DNA of 64,000 nt from Calamus simplicifolius (GCA_900491605.1 UESW01005070.1:187347-251346), one strand, 5' to 3'. Positions 20,722-35,130 are shown, counted from the first letter of the stretch. Program-made: numbers and translations. Notes: generated by a model not told the origin, from the letters alone.

Positions 20722-23080
20722 TGTCGCACCTCGAACCCAATGGCGGTGGCCCAAGGGTGACAACTCGCCGCATGCTTAGCATGCAAGGCGTTCGATCTGT
20801 AGCCTTCCAATTTATACGAGGAAGGATAATAACTATATGTCATTCAAAAGTCAATAACATTTCTACTACAAGCCATAACCACAAGTTTTGGACTACATGC
20901 CAAAATACATAAGATCAATGGGGCTACAACAAAATCTGATCTATATCACTATGATAGAAGCTCCATCTAACCTATATCCCTTTCTTCAATTTTGTGGCTT
21001 TGAAAAACATTATGAGATTTTAATAAGCTCACACTCAGTAAGCCTATTGTAATATTATATAATCATTTCAAACTCTTAGCAAATTAGATTTCCATGTGTA
21101 AAAAAATACATGTCAAGTTTCTAAATTTCAAATATATTTTACCATGTTATCAAAACATGCATATCATATCCTCAAAATAATTTTGGAAGCTAATGTCATG
21201 TAGCATTTCAAAATATAATTTCAAATCAAACCACTGTACCACTGTAAATAACATGTAAATTTCATTTTATACCAATGTCTTACGATCATACATTACGTCC
21301 ATATAAACAGAATACCTCAAAGGTGTATCCTCCCTATACATTCCCTAGAGAAAGGGTTCTGGTGTCAACAGACCACTCCTTGGGTATGTCCTCCACATAT
21401 AACCTCTGTGGTAGGTGGGTCCCAGATTCATGTAACAGAACACCCTCGGGTGTGTCCTTCATATACAACCCCTATGGAGGTGGGCTCCGGAGTCAACAGA
21501 ACACCCCTCGGATGTGTCCCCCACATATCACCTCTGTGGAGGATGGGTTTCGGAGTCATGTAGTATATCATGTCATATCATGTCATGTTATACTGGATCG
21601 TGGTGACACATAATAGCATATTCACAAAATATCATTTTCATGTCACGTTTGCAAAATAGCATGTATTGTTGCAATAGCATAACAACATACTTTCACATAT
21701 ACAGTGGTTTGAATATATCAAAATATACATGTATCCTTGTATAAAACTTTTAATAATTTCAAATACCATGACAAATAATCATTTGCATGTATGGTACCAA
21801 ATAATTTATATAATTTAATAATTCTAAAGATGACTATTAGCCAATAATCACTTGCATGTAAAGGTACCAAATAATTTTATAAAAATTAGCACTTTCAAAT
21901 AACCATGTAAAATAGTCAATTTGCATGTATGTGGTACCAAATCCATTTTTTTATTTTTTAAAATATTACACAATCTATCAGTATAGCTTTTAAACCCATA
22001 ATTTTTATATTTTAATAATTCATAAAATCATGATAAATGGCTTACCTCTTAACGCTAATCTAAAGATGCAAATCAACTATTTAATTTCTTGAGTACCTAC
22101 AACATGATTTTTCAAATTTTAATCTTCAAATCATGATGTCAATATGACTCTTATTCTTTACTCAGTTTAGTTCTGGGCTCAACTTTGGGCTTCAATATCT
22201 CCACTTATGCCCAAATGGGAAAATAAATTTTTTTCGATAAATTAGGATCAAAGCTGATCCAAACCTCATGTTCCTTTTCTTGGGCCTAGCCTGATTTAGG
22301 GCCCAAAAATTCGGCCAAAAGGGATTTCACTGGGCTGGGGCCCAGCCCCTCCTCTTCCTTCTCACTCGAACCAGGATCGAGGCTCGCCTGGCTGCTGGTA
22401 ATCAGCCCAGTGCCAGCCATCGATGGTGACCACCTTCCTTTTCTTTTCTTTTTCTTTTCTTTCTTATTCCTCCTGCTTCCTCTGTTTCTCCTCCCTGGCG
22501 ATAGCAGGGCTAGCCTCCTTTGGCGATCGGACCCCATCGGACGCTGTCCCAGTGTTAGTGGGGGCTGCCACCTACGCTCGGGCCCAGCGAGGCCACAGGC
22601 ATGCCGCTAGGCCTAAACCGGTGCTGGCTCCCACTGCAGAGGAGGGCCGCGCAATGACCCTCTTTCTGCACTCTGGCCGCCTCGAGCAGCTGGCTGCCTC
22701 CCCCCTTCGGCGTCTGGTCCGCTCGGCACCGTCGTGTGTCCTCGGCATGACCCAGCCGCAGCGGCCAAGGCGTAACAGGGCAACCTCCCCCCTCCTACTA
22801 TTTTTCTCTCTCTGTCGCCCTCTCGCCGGTGGTGGAGTCTTACCTTCCTAGAGGCAGCGAGGTGGCGGAGATGGGCGGAGGTGGATGTGGAACGAGGTGG
22901 CTTGAGGCAGAGCCGAAGGGGGGGTGTTGGGTGAAGGTAGAGGGAGCTCCTCCCCACCTTTTTATCGCGGCAAAGGGAGGGTGGCGCCTTCCCCCGCAAG
23001 TACGTGCGGAGGGAAGACTTCCCCCATGTGATCCGCGTTTGAGGCCTATTCACCTCTATCTTTTCGTCTGGGGGTTTACA
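20722..23080 (-). mobile_element. Solo LTR (2.36 kb) with CAATG target duplication
   Basis: It begins TGTCGCACCTCG and ends GGGGTTTACA, flanked by CAATG at 20,717-20,721 and 23,081-23,085. The uninterrupted target (ttgcaatgggtcggg) is visible in the neighbouring repeat copy at 23,630. Its whole length aligns with both LTRs of the complete element at 31,239-37,551, but it has no internal region. As it occupies the same base position as that element in the other duplication unit, it is best read as the product of LTR-LTR recombination. Confidence 0.9.
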
Positions 23081-23187
23081 CAATGGGTTCGGTTAGATCA
23101 GTTTTGGCTTGCGTCAAACTTAAGTTGGTATTAGAAAAAAATTTTAAAAAAACACCTTAACCCATACTAGGCTAGTGAATATCCATG

Positions 23188-23640
23188 TCCAAAAAGGACA
23201 TCCACAATGTTGTTCTAAGATGATCAAGATCACCAATACCTTGAGGGTCAAGAGCCTTGCTATTACGCAATGAAGATGATAATTAACTTATTCACTATCC
23301 CTACATTATGATGTAGATAGAGGCTTAAGGAGCTTGTGCTGCATAATCGACAATAGCCACATGATAAAACTTTCTGGGGCTGCTTGTGACAATTGCATGC
23401 AATAGCACTTTATGGTCTCTATCAACAATAAGCTGTCTTCAGGACAAAAAAGAAAAGAAAGAATGAAGTTTAAGATGATGGAATGGTCATTATCTTCAAA
23501 CTGCATATTTTATTTTCAGTAGGAATGCAGGCTTCTATGAAGTTGATAAGAAAATCAGTATAATTGGCTTCTTATACCTTTGCAAAATAACTTTGGAAGC
23601 TTTATATCCAAACAAATTTTGCGATGGCTTGCAATGGGTC
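23188..23640. repeat. ~445 bp low-copy repeat, copy 2 of 4
   Basis: Same sequence as 20,275-20,716 but without the LTR insertion: it runs through gcttgcaatgggtcggg into ttagatcagttttggcttgc. That supplies the empty target site for the LTR insertion. It also extends right through the poly-A-containing segment caacccatactaggcc. Confidence 0.85.
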
Positions 23641-23719
23641 GGGTTAGATCAGTTTTGGCTTGCATCAAAGTTAGGTTGGTATTAGAAGAAGAAAAAAAAA
23701 AAAAACACCTCAACCCATA

Positions 23720-24438
23720 CTAGGCCAGTGAATAGCCATGTCAAAAAGAACCATGCCCAATCCATTTATTTTGTAGAAAGTCATACCCAACTCAACCAAA
23801 TTATGGCTTTACTTATTTGCTATGTACCATAAAAAAGTGAAAGCAAAATAGAGCCAATAAGTAGGGATCAATGGTTGGGTGTCAGAATAAAGTGAAGTTA
23901 TACTGGAGAAGAAAACAAATAAATCTTAAAACATGGCATTTACTCTAATTTTATATTAGAATATTTGTGTTATTCCAACTATTAATTTCACAATGTTCCT
24001 AACAACTTGAAACAAGTGACAGCTGTTCAATGTTCTATCACACTACTGCCATTGTTCTATGGGCCTAGGGGTTAGGTTGTCTGGGTTTGTCCAACCCATT
24101 ATGATTTGCCGGGCATATGAGTGAAACCCGAACCTGGACGTTAATCATTGGGTTGGTCTTGAGTAATCCAAGCTCGATCCGTTTATTAAAATCTCTCACC
24201 CACTACCCTATTTATTTTGCTTGGGTTGGTGGGTCCAGGTCAGAATTGCCGGTCATAGTTTCCAATAGATTTTTCAAGTCCTTGAGAAGTACCTCCTGTG
24301 AGCAGCCAAAATCAAAAGGTTTGGTGATAGCATTTTACAGGTTTGTCTCCTAGTTGAAGATCATTTATCTTGCTTTTAAGAGTTAAATTTAGTTGTAAAG
24401 TCCTCCTAACAAATCTGTTTACAAAATATATGTTTGGT
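23720..24438. other. Low-copy sequence within duplication
   Basis: No gene was recognised. It is repeated at about 38,190-38,907 in unit 2 with small indels. Confidence 0.5.
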
Positions 24439-24452
24439 TAATAATGGGCCTT

Positions 24453-24849
24453 TCTTTATTGAAACAACATGTGAATAAATTAAACGTAATAGAAATGTGT
24501 ATGTTAAGATAGATATGTGGTAAAACTTTAAAAGATAGAATTAGAAATAAACATATAAGAGAAATGATAGGAGTAGCCCCAATTGAAGATAAATAAGAGA
24601 AATCGATTACGATGGTTTGGACATATACAACGTAGGCTTTAGATGCTCCAGTTAGAAAGAGTGATCTTTTAACAATTTATGGTAAGGATAGAGGTAGATC
24701 TAAACTAACATGGGCAGAAATAATTAAAAAAGATATAACTATTTGTAATTTAAATGTCGACTTAATCCTAAATAGAGCAGAGTGGAGGAAGCAGATTCAT
24801 GTAGCTGACCCTATGTAGTTGAGAAAAGGCTTAGATGAGTTGAGTTGAG
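24453..24849 (+). mobile_element. RTE-type LINE 3' end (unit 1 copy)
   Basis: The plus strand encodes, with frameshifts, the C-terminus of an RTE reverse transcriptase: a CMLRW-like start, KDRIRNKHIREMIGV, RWFGHIQRR, RGRPKLTW and a final ADPM, followed by the RTE-style 3' end gttgagaaaaggcttagatgagttgagt. It is flanked by TAATAATGGGCCTT at 24,439-24,452 and 24,850-24,863, a 14 base target duplication. Only the last ~400 bases inserted, typical 5' truncation. A deletion/frameshift at about 24,590 distinguishes it from the unit 2 copy. Confidence 0.85.
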
Positions 24850-24863
24850 TAATAATGGGCCTT

Positions 24864-26696
24864 CCTCTAAATTCCATAATTTGTCATATTTAAAGTATAT
24901 AATTTAATGAAAACAACTTCTTTCTGGTCTCCTCTTTTCCTGCAATCATATTCTGCCCACCTGTAATGATTAAAAAATGTCTTTGCCTCATGCCAGTGTT
25001 ACTTTTTTATTTAGTCAACACTATTATTTGATGCCAATTTATCTCTTCATTCCCTCAAGTTGGGGCACATCTCAGCATAATGAACTCTATGTACTGCAGT
25101 CTATCTAGTGTTTTGTCCCTTCAAGTAGTTTCATTCCTTGATTAGCTTAATTTCTAAAAATATCTATATTTCTGAACTTTTATCTTCACCTTTGCTTCCT
25201 TTAACCTTTTCATGGGCTCTGTTTAACCTCCACTGTTCCTGTTTGAGGACCACTTTAAAGGACAGGAACCTTAACCTCTTTTGTTGCTAACCACAGGTAC
25301 AAATCTAATAGGTAGAAGATCTCATTTCCTATTCAAGAACTCAATGATAATGGACTTATTGTTTGAAACAAATATAAGATGTTGTTTGCTCCAACCTTAT
25401 GAAAATGATGATGCCATTTAGAGAAATTAGGGATGTACTTGGTAGAAAATAGTTTTCTCTTGGAAGTCAGGCCATGTGAGGCTTTATTGCTTAATGAATG
25501 ATCAAATTACTTCAAAGCAGCTACAAACTTACCAAAGCTTTTCAAACACCTCGTAGTATTCTTTTCTCCACTAACTTCAAGCTCGTTGTGATTGCACAAA
25601 CACACCCCTTACTCCTTATCCCTTAGATTTAAGTATCCATCCATATTGTCATTAGATATTGTGCCAATATTATCAAAACGTTACAAAGTGTACACTTGTC
25701 CCATCTGTGCTGGCCAATATCACTATGCAGTGGCTTGTATTGATGCATATCTAAACTATGTGCTAGTGCTAGTACATATTGATGCATGGCAGGCAATACA
25801 GGCATCACCTACTTTTTTGTTATGTCCTATCACCCCCAAACAATTGTGTTTTTATTCAACAATCTAGAACTTCTGCCTTTGTCTGCTTTTTTTATAAAAT
25901 TTGAGTGTCCAGCCTTTAGTTTGGGCATGCTAGTAAGAAAATCATAATTTTGCATTAGACTAAAGATTAAAAATCAATATAACTCATAAGCTATATTTGA
26001 CCTTCTGGTGATGCAGGCAATGTGTACCAGCACCTAAAATATGTGGGCCATGTTTAAACATGGTTGTGCATCCCCCTTTGATTTTTATCATAATTTTGAA
26101 ACCTATTGTGTATTATATGTGCATATGAATCTATCTTGTGTTAGTTTGTATGGCAAATTACTGGAAGGTTGAAACTATGCAATGTGCATGTTAAATGATG
26201 ATCAACACCCCATCTAGGATTTCATGTGATTATAGATGCCTAAAGATTAGAGAAAATTTATTTTTATTTGTTTATATCATACTTATGCAATGTGAAGCAA
26301 TTATAACTAGTCTTTGCTTGGAAGAAATTGAATAATGTAGTTATATTAACATACAAGTTGCAAAACTCTCTAGAGAACTACATTTTTTTCATTCCTCTGC
26401 ATGCTAAATTTCATCATGATGTGACATGATAAATGCTGCATGCCAGTCCCTGGTCAATGCATACACTATACACATTTTTTCCTCTTGAATCTCAAAATTG
26501 TGGGTTGATACTTGAGAGGACCATCGTGCTAGGTCACTCTCCCTTTCATCCTCTACAACCCAAGTAGAAGATAGCTATAAGATTATTTCTTCACATACAA
26601 ACTTTTGGGATGTTTAGTATATGATAATTACCTCCCTTTCATCCTTGCAACTCAAGTAGAAGATAGCTATAAAATTATTTCTTCACATACAAACTT
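24864..26696. other. Low-copy AT-rich sequence within duplication
   Basis: No gene was recognised; the open frame at 25,592-25,867 has no family features and is broken in unit 2. At 26,560-26,700 an ~85 base tandem repeat (agtagaagatagctataa ... tacaaacttttggg, twice) forms the target into which the copia inserted. Confidence 0.5.
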
Positions 26697-26701
26697 TTGG
26701 G

Positions 26702-29700
26702 TGAAGGAAATAAATTAGTCCAAATTCCATATTATTCATGTATGAACAACAAAGATAACAAAAAAGGAAGCATACCTGAATCCATAAGTCTTGAAGGCTA
26801 TGAATTGTGATCTTTCAAAGAGAGACCCCGGTTTCACAGTTTTTTCACCGTATTCCTCTTTGATGGGGATAAGAGAATATGCAACCCCTTCTGTGATGAT
26901 TGGTCTCCTTTGGGAACCATAACCCTTGAAATGGGCTAATTTCTAATTTGGCCCCTCATCAAATTAGAAATAGCATATAGGTATTTACACAATAATTTTT
27001 CATGATAATTATGCCCTTAGCCAAAACCAACTTTATACCAAATTGATCACTTTCATTGGCTAATCAAACAATGGCATAACACATTTGTTATGACATGTGT
27101 GGCCCCAAATAATTATTTAAATTTCTAACAATCTCCTACTGGGCCACATATGTATCCTTATAAATGTGTTAAACTCTATGAGCTCAAAAATTTGTCATTA
27201 TAAACATAAGGCATGGAACAAATCTCATCCATTAATTGTATCAATATAGGACCAAAGCAGTTTTCGTTAAATCAATCTTAACTAGACCTATCAATGATCA
27301 CTAACATTAACATAACCAAATGACATAGATCAATCATGAAATGTGTAGCATGAAAATCATATGAATGTAATCGGTACATGTCGATTTTCAACTGGTCCAA
27401 CCTTACTATAGTGAGATCAACTTGATTTTATTGTACAAAGTGTAATAAACTAAATGCTTTAACTTATTTCTGATCAGAAAAATTGTTCATAACATAAAAG
27501 TGCAAACATAGAACATAAAAAGACAAATGGCAAACTTTCACTAAATTTGAGATTCACTATACTCTAGAATGCCCATACTTGTTGTATGCTTATGAAAGAC
27601 CTTTGGAAGAACCCCTTTCGTAAGAGGGTCCGCAATCATGGAGTTTGTTCTCAAATGTTCTATGTAGATTTGTTCACTTTGTACCCTTTCTTTAACAACT
27701 AGGAACTTGATATCATTGTGTTTGGACTTTGATGAGCTCTTATTGTTGTTAGAGTACAAGACTGCTGATCAATTGTCACAATAAATCTTTAGTAGTCTTT
27801 TAATTCTTTCAACTATTCGCAGTTCAGTAACAAATTTTTAGCCAAATTCCATGGTTGGATATCTCAAAACATGCTACAAACTCCGCTGCCATGGTAAAAG
27901 AAGCAATAACTGTCTGTTTGGCACTTCGCCAAGAAATTGCTGCACTAGCCAGCAAATAGATGTAGTTGTAGTGGATTTTTTACTATCTTTGCACTCAGCA
28001 AAATCTGAGTCAAAATTCCTAATGATCTCTAATTTGTCTGACCTCTTATATGTGAGCATGCGGTCTCTTATTTTCTTGAAATACCTTATGACTCTTTTGG
28101 CTGCTTTTCAGTGATCCATACCTGGGTTGCTTAAGTATTTGCTTAAAACTCCAATAATGTATGCAATATCTGGACGCGTACATACTTGAACATACATGAG
28201 ACTCTCCACAGCTGAAGGATAAGGAATCTTATGCATTTCTTAAATCTTCAGATTTCCTTTAGGGCACTGACTAAGACTGAACTTGTCTCCTTTGGCAACT
28301 GGGGTATCTCCTGGTTTACAATCCTGCATGCCAAACGTTTTGAATACCTTATCAATATAGGCCCTTTGTGAGAATCCTAAAATACCCTGAGATCTATCTC
28401 GGTGTATTTGGATTCCTATTACAAAGGATGCATTACCAAGATCTTTCGTCTCAAAATTTTTTGGTAGAAATTTCTTGGTTTTATGCAACATACCTATATC
28501 ATTAGTGGCAAGCAGAATGTTATCAACATACAATACCAGAAAAATACACTTACTCCCATTGAATATATGATACACACATTTATCAACAATATTCATCTCA
28601 AAACCGAATGAGAGAATTATCTTATGAAATTTGTGATGCCACTGATGGGATGCTTATTTAAGCCCATAGATGGATTACTTTAATTTGCAAACCATTTTCC
28701 TTTGGGTCTCCAGATGCAAAGTTTTTCGGTTGCGCCATTAAATTGTTTCAACAATGTCTCCATTAAGAATGTCGTCTTTACATCCATCTGATTAAGCTCC
28801 AAATCATAGTGTGCCATAAGAGCTATGATTGTCCTAAAGGAGTCCTTCATTGAAACTGGAGAGGTCTCCTTATAGTCAATCCCTTTCTTTTGAGTATAAT
28901 CCTTTGCCACAAGACAAGCCTTATACCTCTCCACATTACCTTTGGAATCTCTTTTGGTCTTAAATATCCATTTACAACCAATGAATTTCGTACCTTCTAG
29001 TAATGCGACAAGTTCCCAAACCTTATTGTCTTACATGGACTTATATTCTTCAATCATTGCTTTGATCCATTTATTGGAGTTTGAGTCTCGCATGGCTTGA
29101 CAGAAGTTGATTAGATCTTATTCCATCATGCCATTATTCTCCTTATGTTCTTAGAGAAATGCTATATAATCATCTAGAGTAGCATTTCTTCTTTTTCTTG
29201 TGGATCGCCGCAATGGCAACAGCTCTTGTAACACTTGATCTTGAGGATGTTGAGTTTGTTCCTCATAAACAGTTTGAGTTTGTTCAATAGGAACCACCAC
29301 GTCATCTTGAATGGGGATATGGATGATAATATCCTTCTGAGGCTCCAAATTTGTTACATCAGTAGCAATTGTATGAATTGGTTTAGAAATTGGTACCATT
29401 TCTTCCTTAAAAATAAAGTCCCTAACCTTATTTTTTTCCCCAAACTCAATATCCTCAAAAAATATTGCAATTCCTATTTGAAAAATTATCTTTATTTTGG
29501 GATCATAAAATTATACCCCCTTGATCGCTCAGAATACCCAATAAAGTAGCTTCTAATTTCTTTTTATATGATATAAAGGCCTTGTCTCAGTTGAACAACC
29601 CCACATATGAAAATGCTTTAGACTAGGCTTTCTATCTATCCAAAGTTCATAAGGTGTCTTTGCAGCTGCTTTAGTTGATACCCTATTAAGAATGTAGGCT

Positions 29701-30020
29701 GCAATTTTTAGTCTCTCCCCAAAGTGACTCTGGTAACGTAGAATGGTAAATCATACTCCTTACCATATCCTTAAGAGTCCTATTTCATTTTCAGCTACAC
29801 CATTCAAGCTAGGTATCCCTAGCATGGTGTACTGTGGAATGATTCCACACTCCCCTAGGTATATGGTAAATGGTCCTGAACGTTGTTCACTTGATATGTC
29901 ATATCTACTGTAATATTCATCTCCACGATCAGATTTGACTTTCTTTATGCTTTTGTTGAGTTGATTCTCAACTTCAGCCTTAAATGATTTAAAAACGTTC
30001 AAAACCTAAGATTTTTCATG
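26702..30020 (-). mobile_element. Ty1/copia element, truncated by duplication breakpoint
   Basis: A minus-strand copia whose 3' LTR is 26,702-27,130 (TGAAGGAAATAAATTAG ... TTTCTAACA), preceded by TTGGG at 26,697-26,701. RNase H fragments (27,541-28,140), reverse transcriptase fragments (28,240-28,934) and an integrase fragment (29,760-30,010, SDRGDEYYSRYD and GVAENE) follow rightward. The element ends at the duplication junction near 30,020; the gag, protease, 5' LTR and most of integrase are missing. Stops and frameshifts are numerous. Confidence 0.92.
28240..28934 (-). pseudogene. copia reverse transcriptase, unit 1
   Basis: Frames read ERYKACLVAKDYTQKKGIDY, then DLELNQMDVKTTFL, and CIFLVLYVDNILLATNDIG with GILGFSQRAYIDKVFKTFGM. 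The order and motifs match copia reverse transcriptase. The active-site motif reads YVDN rather than YVDD, so the second catalytic Asp is lost. A frameshift lies between the two frames. Confidence 0.85.
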
Positions 30021-33000
30021 AATTACTTAGCCTTTTATATCTTGTCCTTTGATGCTGTTGATTTTTTATTTTATGAACATCATGATGATAACATTATCCT
30101 GTGATATGACTGAGCTAATTCATCTTTTGACTAAGCTAATGATTCTTGAATTACAGTCCAACTGGGGGAAATGGCATTAAAGGAGGATACATTGAATTGC
30201 ATAGTATGATCCAGAGGATATAGAAGTTGGCAGGTCAAAGGAATACAGCAGAGGCTGCATTACCATCATGATCGATGACGTCTCCCTTGAGACAGTCGCC
30301 AAGGTTCTGTAGATTCTGTCTTGGACTTTTGATGCTACTGCATTACCCTCAGCTCTAAACTGGTTAGAAAAGATGACTTCAAACCTGTCTCTCCTTTTGG
30401 TAACTCTCACTCCTTTTACCGAGTTCTTCTCTTTATTTTAACAGGATTGCTTTCTAGTGATTCTAAACCATGAAGATATCTATTGAGGTGAGGAGGCCCC
30501 AAGGCTCGTTTCACATCTGGAGTACCTTGCAGGTATTGTATTAAAAACAGAATCATTTAGCACTGGTTTAGCTGCTGATTGGCATGGACAAGCATGTTTA
30601 TTATTCTCAATAAAATGGGTTAGTATTTTCTTCAATTTGTCACATCATTGAAGGACAGACTATTGAACAACTTTTACTGTCTTTTCACCATGTGAGAACT
30701 TTATTTGTCTATATTAGGAGTCTGTGTAAAATTCTTAGTACTCTTTGGATTGGAAATGTAAAAACCATTTGAACTGCAAATGTCTAAAAAGGACATCCAC
30801 ACTGTTGTTCAGAGATGATCAAGATCACCAATATCTTGAGGGTCAAGAGCCTTGCTATTACGCAATGAAGATGATAATTAACTGATTCACAATCTCTACA
30901 TTATGATGTAGACAGGCTTAAGGAGCTTGTGCTGCATAATTGACAATAGCCACATGATAAATCTCTCTGGGGCTGCTTTTGACAATTGCATGCAATAGCA
31001 CTTTATGGTCTCTATCAACAATAAACTGTCTTTAGGACCAAAAAAAGAAAGAAAAAGAAAAAGAATGAAGTTTAAGATGATGGAATGGACATTATCTTCA
31101 AACGTGCATATTTTATTTTCAATAGGAATGTAGGCTTCTACGAAGTTGATAAGAAGATCAGTATAATTGGCTTCTTATACCTCTGCAAATAACTCTGGAA
31201 GCTTTATATCCAAACAAATTTTGCGATGGCTTGCAATGTGTCGCGCCTCGGATCCAATGGCGGTGGCCCAAGGGTGACAACTCGCTGCATGCTTGGCATG
31301 TAAGGCGTCCTGTAGCAGTCCAATTTATACGAGAAGGGATAATAACTATATGCCATTCAAAAGTCAATAACATTTCTACTACAAGCCATAACTATAAGTT
31401 TTGGACTACATGCCAAAATATATAAGATCAATGGGGTTACAACAAAATCTGATCTATATCACTCTAATAGAAGCTCCATCTACCCCATATCCCTTTCTTC
31501 AATTTTGTGCCTTTGAAAAACATTATGAGATTTTAATAAGCTCACGCTCAGTAAGCCTATTGTAATATTATATAATCATTTCAAACTCTTAGTAAATCAG
31601 ATTTTCATATGTAAAAAAAACACATATCAAGTTTTCAAATTTCAAATATTTTACTATGTTATCAAAACATGCATATCATATTCTCAAAATAATTTTGGAA
31701 GCTAATGCCATATAGCATTTCAAAATATAATTTTAAATTAAACCACTATACCACTATAAATAACATGTAAATTCCATTTTATACCAATATCCTAGATATA
31801 CACTACGTCCATATAAACAAACACCTCAAAGGTGCATCCTCCCTATACATTCCCTATGGAGGAAGGGTTCTGGTGTTAACGGACCATTCCTTGGGTATGT
31901 CCACATATAACCTCTGTGGTAGGTGGGCCCAGATTCATGTAATAGACTACCCCTCGGATGTGTCCTTCACATACAACCCCTGTGGAGGTGGGCCTCGGAG
32001 TCAACAGAACACCCCTTGGGTGTGTTGCCCACATATCACCCCTATGGAGGATGGGTTCCGGAGTCATATAGTATATCATGTCATATTATGTCATGTTATA
32101 GTGGACCGTGGTGACACAAAATAGTATATTCATAAAATATCATTTTCATGTCACGTTTGCAAAATAGCATGTATTGTTGCAATAGCATAACAACATACTT
32201 TCATATATACAGTAGTTTGAATATGTCAAAATATACATGTATCCTTGTATAAAACTTTAACAATTTCAAATACCATGACAAATAATCATTTGCATGTATC
32301 GGTACCAAATAATTTATAGAATTTAATAATTCTAAAGATGACTATTAGCCAATAATCACTTGCATGTTAAGGTACCAAAAAATTTTGTAAAAATTAGCAC
32401 TTTCAAATAACCATGTAAAATAGTCAATTTGCATGTATATGGTACCAAATCTATTTTTTTATTTTTTTAAATATTACACAATCTATCAGTATAGCTTTTA
32501 AACCCATAATTTTTATATTTTAATAATTCATAAAAATTGTGATAAATGGCTTATCTCTTAATGCTAATCTAAAGATGCAAATCAACTATTTAAGCTCTTG
32601 AGTACCTACAACATGATTTTTCAAACTTTAATCTTCAAAATCATGATGTCAATATGACTCTTATACATTACCCAGTTTAATCCTGGGCTCAACTTTGGGC
32701 TTGAATATCTTCAATTATATAAGCCCAAATGAGAAAATAAAATTTTTTGATAAACTAGGATTAAAGCTGGTCCAAACTCCATCTTCCTTTTCTTGGGCCT
32801 GGCCCAATTTGGGGCTCAAAAATTCGGTCCAAAAATGTTTCACTGGGCTAAGCCAAACCTGGGCCCAGCCCCTCCTTTTCCTTCTCTCTCTCCCTTGGTT
32901 CACCCGAACCAAAGAAAAATGGTCGGCGGCCTAAGGCTGCCGCCTGTCCCTTCTGGGGCTTGCTTGGCCATCGGCGACTGACCCAGCGTCGGCCACTAAT

Positions 33001-33626
33001 GCCGGTCACCTTCCTTTTTTTCCTTTTTCTTTTTTCTTTCTTCTTCTTCTTCCTGCTTCCTCTATTTCTCCTCCCTAGGCGGCGGCATGGCTGGCCTCCT
33101 TCGGCTGATCAGACCCCACCGGACATCGCCTCGATGCCAGTGAGGGCCGCCGCCCATGGCCCAAGCCCGACGAGGCGGCAAGCATGCCACCAGGCCCAAA
33201 CCAGTGCGGGAGCAAAATGCAGAGGAGGGCCGCGCAGCGGCACTCTTTCTCCACTCCAGCCGCCTTGAGCGGATGGTTGCCTCCCCGCCCCCTTTGGCGT
33301 CCGGTCCGCCTAGCGTTGTCGAGGGTCCTCGGCACGACCTAGCCATAGCGGCCAAGGCACAGCCGGGCAACCTTCCCCCTCCTATTTCTCTCTTTGCCCC
33401 CCTCTTGCCGGTGATGGAGGAGTCTTACCTTTCCGAAGGCCGCAAGGCGACGAGATGGGCGGAGGCGGATGTGGAGCGAGGCGGTGTGAGGCAGAGCCGA
33501 GGGGAGGGGTTTCGGGCGAAGGTAGAGGGAGCTCCTCCCCCCCTTTTTATCGCGGCGAGGGAGGGCGGCCACACGATCCGCGTTTGAGGCTTGTTCGCCT
33601 CTTTTTTTTTCGTCTGAGGGTTTATA

Positions 33627-35130
33627 TCCTCCACTTATAAAATTTTTGGCCTCAAAATTGATGCACCTTTAATAACAATAGTCGTCAATCTTTTCATTTA
33701 CGTATACTAAGTCACAATCAAATGAGGGTATTTCTTTTTTTATTTCCTCCTCAAGCTCCCAATTAGCCTTCCTCTTAGAATGGTTACTCTACTGAACCTT
33801 GACATAGGGAATGCTACGCCATCTCATAACTTGGTCCTCCTATGGGTTATGGGCCCATCATGCATCTGCTGTGTAACTCTAATCAAATCTTAAATAGCCC
33901 AATGTATCGTGCACTCAATTTACCTCTAAGCCCAAATCTTATTACATCTTTGGTTGGTGAAGCTTCCAATTGATCTTCAACTTGAAATTTCAAATCTCTC
34001 CTTCTAATACCAAGATACACACTTCTGTTAAATCTGAGTTGTATAAGGCCGCTTCTTAATTATTTATACTTTTCATAGTTGCTAAATCAGCTCATGATCC
34101 AATAATTCTCTCTCTAACTTCATCCCAACAAAAAGGAGATCTGCACCTTATATTATAGAAAGCTCAAATGGATCCATTTAATATTGGCCCGGTAACCATT
34201 ATAAAAAGCAATTCCACTAAGGGTAAGATGCTATCCCAAGCACCTCCTAAATTCATCACACAGGCTCGCAACATATCCTCTAAAAATTTAAATGGTTCCT
34301 TTAGCTTATCCACCGAGCATTACAAAGATTCTTTTATTGGAAAATGAGTCTAATGGGTTCAAACTCAATTTAATCAGCTTTGAACATGCAATTTCAATAA
34401 TGCAAGCTCTCTTAATAAAATCCACCACATATATTTATTTATCTACACTCAAATTTAATTTTTAATGACTGCTCAATCATAATAGATCAAAAAGATGTAG
34501 TCAATCATTTCATTAACATCAGTATCAATCATCTTTATAACCAGCAGATTAGTTCATAATTTTAAACTTACAATATCAACAATGTAAGTTCTACTAATAA
34601 AAAAAATCTATTATATACATCCATACTCAAATTCAGATTTAATAACTCAAAATTTAGACATCTACTCAATCAAAATATGAATATGCTGATCTTGTCTTAG
34701 TCATATTTATCATCAATTACAACTTCCAACTGTTGCATTATATTTCATATATTTATTTATCATCTATTGCATACCCAATTAAAGTCTTATCTACCCGAAT
34801 TCTCTAAGGGTCTGAAACTGCTACCGGCCATTTCCAACAAGGTCCACATAGCCAGAACCTCCAAGAGCCTCTTAGCCTCCTGACTGGCTAAGGTCACTAG
34901 CCCTTGAGCCATCATCATTTCGCTGGCATCTAGTGCAATAGCCCTTCTTAATTCTTGTCAAATTCATATTCCAATCAATATCTTATAAGCCACCAAATTC
35001 AGGCTTTCAAAATATGTTACTTGGAATTTTCTTAGAGTTATTACCCTCCCAGTGTTATCTTAGTGTTTTTCCTAGAATCAATCATGTATTTGTCCTTAAG
35101 GTCAAACGTAAGCTCTGATACCACTCAAAT
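33627..35130 (-). other. Internal region of the LTR element, no coding capacity seen
   Basis: This 1.5 kb sequence is unique within the window. No gag, protease, integrase or reverse transcriptase motif could be found on either strand, and stops are frequent. It contains the primer site at its right end and the polypurine tract at its left end, which are enough for replication by a helper element. Confidence 0.6.
35112..35123 (-). other. tRNA-iMet primer-binding site
   Basis: The minus strand reads TGGTATCAGAGC, complementary to the 3' end of plant initiator-Met tRNA, seven bases after the end of the 5' LTR. Confidence 0.9.

Larger units (their letters stand above)
19522..30020. repeat. Tandem segmental duplication, unit 1 (10.5 kb)
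   Basis: Sequence from aattacttagcc onward is repeated at 30,021 and stays collinear to the end of unit 2, with an estimated identity in the mid-90s by eye. The unit holds low-copy sequence, an LTR insertion (solo here), an RTE tail and a copia element. The right boundary falls inside the copia: tttttcatgaa passes directly into ttacttagcc, whereas in unit 2 the copia continues. The 3-5 bases shared at the junction (aat/aatta) suggest a microhomology-type crossover. Confidence 0.92.

Noticed and set aside
22423..23134. GC-rich open frames in the solo LTR and its relatives at 32,960-33,640 and 36,746-37,567
   Set aside because: They fall inside LTRs, differ in frame between the copies, and start in pyrimidine tracts (Phe/Leu runs); no conserved protein.
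25592..25867. 91-codon frame repeated at 40,071
   Set aside because: Broken differently in the second duplication unit, no domain, no splice context.
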